Of a DNA stretch of 21,228 nucleotides, positions 15,211-21,145 are shown one piece after another; the first letter of the stretch is position 1; every line of letters starts with the position of its first letter. Position numbers and translations under genes: made by a program. The DNA is from Candidatus Gastranaerophilales bacterium (GTDB lineage Bacteria > Cyanobacteriota > Vampirovibrionia > Gastranaerophilales > Gastranaerophilaceae). Under the pieces are notes generated by a model, which did not search any database, was not told the DNA's origin, and was given only the letters and a program-made list of their open reading frames with translations. The DNA lies in contig CALUVK010000006.1 of NCBI GenBank assembly GCA_944324205.1, positions 1 to 21,228 on the forward strand. The letters are read 5' to 3'.

Positions 15211-15228
15211 ATTGTAAAGTTTTGTAAA
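15211..15228 (-). promoter_or_regulatory. Perfect match to the cyanobacterial HLR1 (RpaB-site) consensus
   Basis: On the minus strand the sequence is TTTACAAA-AC-TTTACAAT, two direct copies of KTTACAWW separated by 2 bp, which is exactly the HLR1 consensus bound by the OmpR-type regulator RpaB in cyanobacteria. It lies in the divergent gap between ispF (predicted +1 about 70 bp away) and the 42-aa ORF. Presence of an RpaB-like regulator in this organism is not known from the window, so binding is inference. Confidence 0.35.
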
Positions 15229-15308
15229 ACTTTGCTTTGTTTTATTAAAGTTTTTCAAAAAAATGCCGTTATACAATATGTGAAGATAATTAATAAGGAG
15301 TAATTAAT

Positions 15309-15437
15309 ATGTATTCAATGTGGCCCGGCTGTTATAGTTTTAGAGATGAAATTAAACTTTTTGTACTTTGGTTTAAGGAACAGGCAGAGGGGCTTATGTA
15401 TAAAATTTATGAAATCGAACGTTTGATAAACGGATAG
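15309..15437 (+). CDS. Small hypothetical protein, 42 aa
   Basis: An ATG at 15309 opens a 42-codon frame ending with TAG at 15435-15437. AAGGAG lies about 8 bases before the ATG, and an intrinsic terminator follows 37 bases after the stop, so this looks like a dedicated short transcript. The product begins MYSMWPGCYSF and continues as one amphipathic, aromatic-rich helix (about 12-40, with FVLWFKEQAEGLMYKIYEIE). It may associate with membranes or with a protein partner. No family recognised. Confidence 0.6.
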   Translation: MYSMWPGCYSFRDEIKLFVLWFKEQAEGLMYKIYEIERLING

Positions 15438-15473
15438 TTTATTATAAATCTCTCTTTCTCTCGTTAAATTGAC

Positions 15474-15507
15474 AAGCTTGCTCGGATTGGCAAGCTTTTA
15501 TTTTTAT
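15474..15507 (+). terminator. Intrinsic terminator
   Basis: AAGCTTGC (15474-15481) pairs with GCAAGCTT (15490-15497) across an 8-base loop and is followed by a T-rich tail to 15507. It closes the unit of the 42-aa ORF. Confidence 0.8.
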
Positions 15508-15521
15508 GCAAAAAAATATGC

Positions 15522-15550
15522 TTGATAATTACCTATGGCACGAATATAAT
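15522..15550 (+). promoter_or_regulatory. Promoter of the DUF4037 gene
   Basis: TTGATA (15522-15527) and a perfect TATAAT (15545-15550) are exactly 17 bp apart. The predicted +1 near 15557 leaves only about 13 leader bases, which already contain the GAAGG ribosome site at 15557-15561. Confidence 0.75.
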
Positions 15551-15569
15551 GGTTTTGAAGGTTATGTAT

Positions 15570-16361
15570 ATGAAATTAAATCGAAATTATGAAATTCTTG
15601 TAGATATAGTTAATCAATACAAGAAATTGCCTGAAGTAGATTCTATAGGTATAAGCGGTTCTGCAGTTGCAAAAACGGATGATAATAAATCTGATTACGA
15701 TATCTATATTTATGGAAAAACTGAACCTCCGGCAGATAAAAGAAAAAGTATTGCTGAAAAATATGCTGAAAGAATGGAAATTGATAATCATTTTTTTGAA
15801 ACAGGAGATACATATACTCTTAAAGAGACTGGCAAACCTTTTGATATAATGTATCGTCATCCGAATTTTATTGAACAAAATATTAAATGGGTTTGGGAAG
15901 GTTGTAATGCTTCTCTTGGATATACAACCTGTTTTATTGATAATATAAAAAAGACTGAAATCTTTTATGATAAAAATGGGTGGCTAAAAAAAGTAAAAGA
16001 AAGTGTTAATACTCCATACCCTGAAAAACTAGCTGAAAATATTATAAAAAAGAATTTTGCTTATCTTAAAGACGCGATGTTTTCGTTTCGAGATCAAATA
16101 GCATTAGCTGTTGAAAGACAAGACTTTGTAAGCATTAATCATCGCTGTGCGGCATTTCTTGCGAGTTACTTTGATACAATTTTTGCTAAAAATCGTATAT
16201 TAAATCCTGGAGAAAAGAAGCTGGTATCATTTGCTATAAACAATTGCAAAATCCTACCAGAAAATTTTGAGTCAGATGTAAATATACTTTCTATTGGTGA
16301 TATTTCCAAAAGGTTGCCTACGGCTGATAAAATGGTTGAAAATTTAAGAAAAATAATATAA
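15570..16361 (+). CDS. DUF4037 nucleotidyltransferase-fold protein
   Basis: A 263-aa protein with a DNA-polymerase-beta-type nucleotidyltransferase core and a helical C-terminal half, matching the DUF4037 group. The active-site pattern is GISGSAVAKTDDNKSDYDIYIY: GS near residue 30 and the metal-binding D42 and D44, with a probable third carboxylate in PFDIMYR. The C-terminal region (about 160-260) is helical and contains ERQDFVSINHRCAAFLASYF. Related folds include aminoglycoside nucleotidyltransferases and MNT-type toxin partners, but no HEPN-domain neighbour is present and the DUF4037 substrates are unknown. ATG 15570 is chosen because GAAGG is 8 bases upstream; ATG 15564 is two codons earlier. 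It is monocistronic with its own promoter. Confidence 0.85.
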   Translation: MKLNRNYEILVDIVNQYKKLPEVDSIGISGSAVAKTDDNKSDYDIYIYGKTEPPADKRKSIAEKYAERMEIDNHFFETGDTYTLKETGKPFDIMYRHPNFIEQNIKWVWEGCNASLGYTTCFIDNIKKTEIFYDKNGWLKKVKESVNTPYPEKLAENIIKKNFAYLKDAMFSFRDQIALAVERQDFVSINHRCAAFLASYFDTIFAKNRILNPGEKKLVSFAINNCKILPENFESDVNILSIGDISKRLPTADKMVENLRKII

Positions 16362-16451
16362 TAAAGTTTAAATTTTAAAATTATAATTAATAGACTCTAT
16401 TGCAAGTTATCTTTTATAAATAAGATTTTATAGTTTAAAATTTTTATATAT

Positions 16452-16480
16452 ATTGTAAAGTTTTGTTACGATATTGTAAG
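16452..16480 (-). promoter_or_regulatory. HLR1-like tandem repeats (one or two mismatches)
   Basis: On the minus strand the order is CTTACAAT, 3 bp, GTAACAAA, 2 bp, TTTACAAT. The last two units match KTTACAWW-NN-KTTACAWW with one mismatch; the first unit differs only at its first base. The 15-base core ATTGTAAAGTTTTGT is identical to 15211-15225. Confidence 0.3.
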
Positions 16481-16587
16481 ATTATATCAATTTTTTATAA
16501 AAAAAATACTTCTTATATATAAGGATATTAATTAATAAGTTTACACATACACTTATTTTATACTACACTTCACACATTAAAGTTTTT

Positions 16588-16611
16588 AGAGTCGTAAAGA
16601 CTCTTTTTTTT
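16588..16611 (+). terminator. Intrinsic terminator
   Basis: AGAGTC (16588-16593) pairs with GACTCT (16599-16604), loop GTAAA, followed by a run of eight T (16604-16611). Confidence 0.8.
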
Positions 16612-16639
16612 ATGGTGGAACAAATAAATTAATTTGTAT

Positions 16640-16645
16640 TATAAT
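16640..16645 (+). promoter_or_regulatory. -10 box of the ilvC promoter
   Basis: A perfect TATAAT lies 84 bases before the ilvC ATG. The only -35 candidate at 18 bp is TGGAAC (16616-16621), which is poor. The leader of about 80 bases includes GAATA-AA-TATTC (around 16670-16681), a weak hairpin, and ends with GGAGG at 16721-16725. Confidence 0.5.
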
Positions 16646-16729
16646 AGAAGCTGTTGGGCGGTATTGAATAGAATAAATATTCTCTTTTATTTTATGCCAT
16701 TAATAATATAATTGTTAGTCGGAGGTAAT

Positions 16730-17755
16730 ATGGAAAATCTTAAAATTTATTTAGATAATGATATAAATACAGAATTAATAAAGTCAAAAAAGATTGCAGT
16801 AATAGGTTTTGGCTCGCAAGGTTACGGTCAGGGGCTAAATCTTAAAGATTCCGGCTGTGATGTGATTTTTGGCTTAAGGCAGGGGGGAGCATCTGATATA
16901 AAAGCGAAAGATTACGGACTAACGACAATGCCGATTGCGGATGCGGTAAAAGAAGCTGATGTTATTCAAATTCTTATTCCTGATGAAATTCAGGCGCAAG
17001 TTTATAAGGAAGAAATTGAGCCGAATTTGAGAGCCGGTCAGTATTTGATGTTTGCTCACGGGTTTAATATCCACTATGGATTTATTAAACCGCCTAAGGA
17101 TATAAATGTCATTATGGTTGCTCCAAAAGCTCCGGGGCATACAGTAAGAAGCGAGTATAAAGCAGGCCGCGGGGTTCCGTCTCTAATAGCTGTTTATCAG
17201 GATTATAGCGGTAATTCAAAAGAGATTGCTCTTTCTTATGCTTCTGCTATTGGTTCCGGAAGAACCGGAATTTTAGAGACATCTTTCCGTGAAGAAACTG
17301 AAACCGATTTATTCGGGGAGCAGACAGTCCTGTGCGGAGGGTGTTCTGCTTTAATAAAGACGGCTTTTGAAACCCTTGTTGAAGCCGGTTATTCGCCTTA
17401 TATGGCATATTTTGAAGTATGCCATGAACTTAAACTGATTGTTGATTTAATTTATCAAGGCGGAATAGAGGATATGCACTATTCTGTTTCAAATAACGCA
17501 GAGTACGGCGATTTAACAAGGGGCGGAAAATTAATTAATTCTGATGTTAAAAACGAAATGAAAAAGATTTTATCAGATATTCAGAGTGGAAAATATGCGA
17601 AGGAATTTATGGAAGAGATGGCATCAGGAGCGCCTAATTTTAAAGTGTTAAGGGCAGTATCTAAAGGACATTTGATAGAAAAAGTCGGTTCTGAAATCCG
17701 CTCTACATTCAAATGGAATAATGAGAATAAGTTAATAGATAAGACAAGGAATTAG
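16730..17755 (+). CDS. ilvC: Ketol-acid reductoisomerase (class I)
   Basis: The enzyme isomerises and reduces acetolactate or acetohydroxybutyrate with NADPH and two Mg ions, the second common step of valine, leucine and isoleucine synthesis. From the ATG at 16730, which has GGAGG 4 bases upstream, the protein is 341 aa, the length of class I (short) KARI. Motifs: dinucleotide loop GFGSQGYGQG (26-35), FAHGFNIHYG with catalytic H110, APKAPGHTVRSEY, TDLFGEQTVLCGG with metal ligands D193 and E197, and EVCHELKLIVDLIYQGG with E229/E233. GYGQG replaces the more usual GHAHA. ilvB/ilvN, often adjacent, are absent, so the gene appears to be transcribed alone. Confidence 0.95.
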   Translation: MENLKIYLDNDINTELIKSKKIAVIGFGSQGYGQGLNLKDSGCDVIFGLRQGGASDIKAKDYGLTTMPIADAVKEADVIQILIPDEIQAQVYKEEIEPNLRAGQYLMFAHGFNIHYGFIKPPKDINVIMVAPKAPGHTVRSEYKAGRGVPSLIAVYQDYSGNSKEIALSYASAIGSGRTGILETSFREETETDLFGEQTVLCGGCSALIKTAFETLVEAGYSPYMAYFEVCHELKLIVDLIYQGGIEDMHYSVSNNAEYGDLTRGGKLINSDVKNEMKKILSDIQSGKYAKEFMEEMASGAPNFKVLRAVSKGHLIEKVGSEIRSTFKWNNENKLIDKTRN

Positions 17756-17788
17756 CCTTCCGGTTATAAATATTTTCTCCGTGCGGGC

Positions 17789-17804
17789 TATGGTAATTAC
17801 CATA
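17789..17804. repeat. 16-bp perfect palindrome upstream of the CDPC-repeat gene
   Basis: TATGGTAATTACCATA reads the same on both strands and ends 6 bp before the TTTACA -35 candidate of the downstream gene. Its position suits a regulator operator. A weak terminator for ilvC is the alternative, since six T begin at 17808. Confidence 0.4.
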
Positions 17805-17810
17805 CACTTT

Positions 17811-17838
17811 TTTACAATAGAAATGTATTGAAGATACA
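17811..17838 (+). promoter_or_regulatory. Candidate promoter of the CDPC-repeat gene
   Basis: TTTACA (17811-17816) and GATACA (17833-17838) are 16 bp apart. Both are imperfect, but the spacing, and the roughly 25-base leader ending in an AAAAAAGGAG ribosome site before the ATG at 17868, fit. Confidence 0.4.
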
Positions 17839-17867
17839 GTTCGTTAATTTAAAAAAAGGAGTACGAG

Positions 17868-18206
17868 ATGAAAAAAACATTATCTGTATTAGCTGTTTTA
17901 GGTATCGTATCAGTAATAGGGACACAAAGTGCCAATGCTTTTGACTGGTCAAGCTTAAATCCTGCTTATTGGGGACATTGTCCGAAATGTGAAAAGAAAA
18001 AGCCCGATTGTTCCTGCAAGAAACAGAAGAAGTGCGATCCTTGTGAAACAGGCGCTGCAGCACCGTGCGATCCGTGTGCTAAAAAACAGCCTATTCAATG
18101 TGATCCTTGTGCAAAAAAGCCTGCACCGTGTGATCCATGCCAAAAACAAGTTACACAGCCGCAGCCTTGCGATGCTTGCGACAGATTACAGCAAATGAAT
18201 AAGTAG
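17868..18206 (+). CDS. Exported CxxC-repeat (CDPC) protein, 112 aa
   Basis: An unrecognised exported protein. Residues 1-24 are a signal peptide (MKKTLSVLAVLGIVSVIG core, cleavage after SANA). The mature 88 residues are a short FDWSSLNPAYWG segment followed by a Cys/Lys/Pro-rich tail. It contains C38-x-x-C41, C48-x-C50 and then CDPC at 56-59, 67-70, 78-81 and 88-91 and CDAC at 101-104: fourteen cysteines, with the repeats starting 11, 11, 10 and 13 residues apart. There is no acylated lipobox cysteine. Tandem CxxC units suggest metal binding or disulfide cross-linking in the periplasm or outer envelope; neither is proven. It has its own promoter region, a strong AAGGAG ribosome site and a terminator (18217-18246). 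Confidence 0.85.
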   Translation: MKKTLSVLAVLGIVSVIGTQSANAFDWSSLNPAYWGHCPKCEKKKPDCSCKKQKKCDPCETGAAAPCDPCAKKQPIQCDPCAKKPAPCDPCQKQVTQPQPCDACDRLQQMNK

Positions 18207-18216
18207 CTAAATTTTT

Positions 18217-18246
18217 AACCCTGCTCAATAGTTTGGGCAGGGTTTT
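18217..18246 (+). terminator. Intrinsic terminator
   Basis: AACCCTGC (18217-18224) pairs with GCAGGGTT (18237-18244), with CAA/TTG able to extend pairing inside the loop, followed by four T. It ends the CDPC-repeat gene. Confidence 0.85.
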
Positions 18247-18318
18247 CCAAACTCCTCTATTTGTTTGATTACAAATTTGAACAAATATTTTAAACTTAAA
18301 TTGTTAATGGGGAGAGAT

Positions 18319-19191
18319 ATGGCTAAATCGAATTTAAAAGAGAAGAAGGCTAAGGGAGCCGGATTAAGGGTTGTTAAAGAAAATGCGGTAAAAACTACAG
18401 CATACAGTGACATAAATTTAAAAAAATGGCGCGATTATGAGCATGTAAAAACAGATACATTGTGGGAATTCCCGGCTCGTTTAAAAGAAGGCGGGCATTC
18501 TAATGAATATCACGGGAATTATATTCCGCAGATTGCCCAGCAGATTTATGAAAGATTTACAAAGAAAAACGATATTGTTTTGGATTTATTTTTTGGCTCC
18601 GGTACATCCGGTATTGAGGCTGTAAATATGAACAGACGCTGTATCGGTGTTGAATTAAAAGAGGATTTGGCAGAGAGTGTCTCTGAAAAATTTACGCCAA
18701 AACAACTTGTAACAGATGTTAATATTATATGTGCGGATTCTGCAAGCGAGCTTGCAAAAGAAAAAATTCAGGCAAGGCTCGATATCATGGGAAGAAAACA
18801 AGCCCAGCTTTTAATGCTGCATCCGCCTTATGATGATATTATTAAATTCTCGGATAAGAAAGAGGATTTATCTAACTGCGCAACAACAGAAGAATTTTAT
18901 GATTTATTTGAAAAGGTTGCTAAAAACGGATATGATTTGTTGGAAAAAGGCCGCTTTGCCTGTCTTATAATCGGAGATAAGTATGCTAATTCACAGCATA
19001 TTCCGCTCGGATTTGAATGTATGGCAAGAATGAATAAGCTTGGATTTATTACTAAAGCTATTATTATAAAAGATATGCAAGGTAATGAACGAGCTAAAGG
19101 TAAGACTGCAAATTTATGGCGCTACAGAGCCTTAGCTGGCGGTTTTTATATCTTTAAGCATGAATATGTAATGGTATTTCAAAAAGTATGA
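18319..19191 (+). CDS. Orphan DNA methyltransferase with HPPY motif
   Basis: A 290-aa S-adenosylmethionine-dependent methyltransferase. SAM-binding motif I is VLDLFFGSGTSGIEA (D89, G93, G95), preceded by HGNYIPQIAQQIYERF, which looks like motif X, and followed by CIGVEL. The catalytic motif IV is LLMLHPPYDDIIKFS (HPPY 168-171), in place of the usual DPPY, NPPY or SPPY. The order X-I-IV differs from the IV-then-I order of most PF01555 enzymes. Similar HPPY(x)DII proteins exist among stand-alone methylases, as far as I recall. Base specificity (N6-A or N4-C) cannot be read from the motif. The first 30 residues are Lys-rich and possibly disordered. GGGGAG precedes the ATG at 18319. No restriction or BREX/DISARM partner is nearby, so a regulatory or solitary role is likely. 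Confidence 0.85.
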   Translation: MAKSNLKEKKAKGAGLRVVKENAVKTTAYSDINLKKWRDYEHVKTDTLWEFPARLKEGGHSNEYHGNYIPQIAQQIYERFTKKNDIVLDLFFGSGTSGIEAVNMNRRCIGVELKEDLAESVSEKFTPKQLVTDVNIICADSASELAKEKIQARLDIMGRKQAQLLMLHPPYDDIIKFSDKKEDLSNCATTEEFYDLFEKVAKNGYDLLEKGRFACLIIGDKYANSQHIPLGFECMARMNKLGFITKAIIIKDMQGNERAKGKTANLWRYRALAGGFYIFKHEYVMVFQKV

Positions 19192-19475
19192 TAAAAGAAG
19201 TTCAAGACGGCCTTCTGGTAAAAATAAAGATAGTTCCGAATTCTTCTAAAAATGAGCTTATAATAGAAGAAGATTTCATAAAAGTGAAGGTTACTGCGCA
19301 GCCTGTAGAAAATAAAGCTAATAAGGCTCTTGTTGAATATTTATCAAAACTTCTCAGACTGCCTAAATCATGTATAGTGATTGTAAAAGGAGAAACTTCT
19401 AAAGATAAAACACTATTGTTTTCGATAAACGATAAAAATAAGAAGGATTTTATTATTTCTCAATTGACAAAATAG
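19188..19475 (+). CDS. DUF167 (YggU) family protein
   Basis: A 95-aa member of the DUF167/YggU family (PF02594), a small alpha/beta protein of unknown function found in bacteria, archaea and eukaryotes. The family core is complete: LLVKIKIVPNSSKNEL, FIKVKVTAQPVENKANKALVEYLSKLL and IVKGETSKDKTLLF. It starts inside the methyltransferase stop codon (ATGA, 4-bp overlap), so the two are translationally coupled. It has no ribosome site of its own beyond the coupled arrangement. The stop region overlaps the -35 box of the next gene's promoter. Confidence 0.9.
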   Translation: MIKEVQDGLLVKIKIVPNSSKNELIIEEDFIKVKVTAQPVENKANKALVEYLSKLLRLPKSCIVIVKGETSKDKTLLFSINDKNKKDFIISQLTK

Positions 19476-19492
19476 ATTAAAAAATATACTAT
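19464..19492 (+). promoter_or_regulatory. Promoter of the RWYD-repeat gene and transporter
   Basis: A perfect TTGACA (19464-19469) and TACTAT (19487-19492) are 17 bp apart; TATACT at 15 bp is an alternative. The -35 box lies inside the end of the DUF167 gene. Predicted +1 near 19499 leaves a leader with the AGAGGAAAAGG ribosome site. Confidence 0.6.
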
Positions 19493-19514
19493 AGAAATAA
19501 AGAGGAAAAGGTAT

Positions 19515-19817
19515 ATGTATAAGCGCTGGTATGATGTAGACCCGACAGTAAGTTTAGCCGTAAGTTTGATGCGTAATGCAAATATAATGACGCAGTATAA
19601 ATGTGCGGATTTAATCGTTAATAAATCTAAAGAGAATGGTATTGACCTCGCTGATAATATTTTAACAGATGCATTTACGTATGTACTTAGACGCTGGTAT
19701 GATACGGATCAAAAAATTGCAGAGGCTTTTGAGTATTTGAAATGTCTCCCGCTTGAAGTACAAAAAGAGGTTGCGCTGGAGATAATAAATCTTTTGCAGG
19801 AAGAGGAAGTAAAGTAA
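19515..19817 (+). CDS. Hypothetical protein with two RWYD(x)D motifs, 100 aa
   Basis: A small helical cytoplasmic protein. A motif is duplicated: KRWYDVDPTVSLAVSLMRNA at residues 3-22 and RRWYDTDQKIAEAFEYLKCL at 59-78, so the protein looks like two helical hairpin repeats of about 55 residues. There is no signal peptide. I have the impression that similar short RWYDxDPxxSLAV proteins occur in several gut anaerobes, but I know of no assigned function. It starts behind its own promoter and ends 4 bp before the transporter gene, with which it is probably co-transcribed; the transporter's ribosome site is within its last codons. Confidence 0.8.
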   Translation: MYKRWYDVDPTVSLAVSLMRNANIMTQYKCADLIVNKSKENGIDLADNILTDAFTYVLRRWYDTDQKIAEAFEYLKCLPLEVQKEVALEIINLLQEEEVK

Positions 19818-19821
19818 TTAA

Positions 19822-21141
19822 ATGAGCTCGCTTATACACTTATGTCAAAATCCGGCTCTTATATCAGTAGTTTTGCTCTGTATTTTGTGCCTAAAGAAGG
19901 TTAATGTTCTTCTGGCGATTATTGTTTCTACTATTACAGGCGGCCTGATAGCTGGGCTTGGGATAAAAGATGTTATGCATATTTTTATCTCCGGTATGGG
20001 TGATAATTCAGAAACTGCATTGAGTTATATTTTACTCGGCGCATTTGCCGCAACAATGGCTCATTCAGGTTTTACGGACGTAGTATCCTCTAAGATTACT
20101 AAAGCGGTTGCAGGAAGGAAAATGATTTTACTCCTGATTTTGACCTTAATTGCTATGGCTTCGCAGAATATTATTCCTATTCATATAGCTTTTATTCCGA
20201 TTATTATTCCGCCCTTGCTGGGAATAATGAATAAATTAAAAATTGACAGAAGGGCTGTTGCATGTGTTCTGGCTTTCGGATTGAAGATGCCATATATTGC
20301 AATTCCGGCAGGTTTCGGTTTAATTTTCCAAAACCTGATTGCGGATAATATGATACAAAACGGCGTTTATGTTATGAGAAACGACATTTGGAAGTATAAT
20401 TTAATACTGGGTTTAGGTATGGTAGCAGGCCTACTTATAGCAGTATTTATAAGCTACAGAAAACCGCGTATATACGAAGATAAACCTATCGCCAATATGA
20501 GTGTAGAAAAAGAGGTAAAATTTTTGCCGAAACATTGGATTGTTATGCTTGCAGCTCTTGCAACTTTTATAGTTCAGTTATTGACCCAATCTCTGCCTTT
20601 AGGCGCGCTTGTTGGTCTGGGAATAATCTTTTCCTGCCGTGTAATTCCGCAGGATAAAATGGATCATATGATGAATGAAGGTATTTATCTTATGGGCTAT
20701 GTAGCTTTTGTAATGCTTGTTGCAGCAGGGTTTGCATCAGTCCTTAAAGAGTCGGGTGCTATCAATTCTTTAATTTCCTCTGTGATATCTTTTATGCCGG
20801 AAAGTATTATGATTACTTCTCTTGTAATCCTTTTGCTGGGGCTGTTTATAACAATAGGTATCGGAACTTCTTTCGGAACAATTCCTATTCTTGCGGTACT
20901 GTTTATTCCGGTTTGTGTCCATATGGGATTTAATACTCCGCAGATGGTTATTCTATTAGCTGCCGCTGCTGCTCTCGGTGATGCCGGTTCTCCCGCTTCC
21001 GATACAACTTTAGGCCCGACTTCCGGCTTAAACGCTGACGGACAGCATAACCATATTTTTGATACCTGTATTCCTACTTTTCTTCACTATAATATAGCTT
21101 TAATTATCTTTGCTTTATTAGGAATATGGCTTTTTGCTTAA
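19822..21141 (+). CDS. Na+/H+ antiporter-family (YuiF-like) membrane transporter
   Basis: A 439-aa, very hydrophobic protein with about eleven or twelve membrane helices, matching the Na+/H+ antiporter family with the PF13726-type N-terminus. Examples are LKKVNVLLAIIVSTITGGLIAGL and the ISGMGDNSETALSYILLGAFA segment. The C-terminal GDAGSPASDTTLGPTSGLNA followed by HNHIFDTCIPTF is a hallmark of this group. Members exchange sodium for protons or, in some cases (YuiF, MleN relatives), carry amino or organic acids; the substrate cannot be told from sequence. The start has AGAGGAAG 12 bases upstream within the previous gene, so translation is probably coupled. It is of full family length. A convergent gene ends 4 bp downstream. 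Confidence 0.9.
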   Translation: MSSLIHLCQNPALISVVLLCILCLKKVNVLLAIIVSTITGGLIAGLGIKDVMHIFISGMGDNSETALSYILLGAFAATMAHSGFTDVVSSKITKAVAGRKMILLLILTLIAMASQNIIPIHIAFIPIIIPPLLGIMNKLKIDRRAVACVLAFGLKMPYIAIPAGFGLIFQNLIADNMIQNGVYVMRNDIWKYNLILGLGMVAGLLIAVFISYRKPRIYEDKPIANMSVEKEVKFLPKHWIVMLAALATFIVQLLTQSLPLGALVGLGIIFSCRVIPQDKMDHMMNEGIYLMGYVAFVMLVAAGFASVLKESGAINSLISSVISFMPESIMITSLVILLLGLFITIGIGTSFGTIPILAVLFIPVCVHMGFNTPQMVILLAAAAALGDAGSPASDTTLGPTSGLNADGQHNHIFDTCIPTFLHYNIALIIFALLGIWLFA

Positions 21142-21145
21142 TTTA

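Larger units (their letters stand above)
16362..16616. other. Gene-free intergenic stretch with an orphan terminator
   Basis: Between the DUF4037 stop and the ilvC promoter lie about 250 very AT-rich bases without an ATG-initiated frame of any useful length. They contain the repeated ATTGTAAAGTTTTGT motif (16452-16466) and an intrinsic terminator (16588-16611) more than 220 bases after the last gene. The terminator either ends a long 3' UTR or belongs to a short non-coding transcript. No riboswitch or T-box fold was recognised. Confidence 0.5.

Noticed and set aside
15570..16361. MNT/HEPN-type toxin-antitoxin module
   Set aside because: The nucleotidyltransferase core is present, but there is no adjacent HEPN-domain gene and the C-terminal half fits DUF4037.
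16646..16729. Possible T-box or branched-chain amino acid attenuator upstream of ilvC
   Set aside because: The leader is only about 80 bases, has no leader peptide rich in Val/Leu/Ile, no T-box sequence and no terminator after the promoter; the only strong hairpin lies before the promoter.
18319..19191. Restriction-modification or phage-defence island
   Set aside because: Only a methyltransferase is present; neighbours are housekeeping or transport genes, with no nuclease, helicase or integrase.
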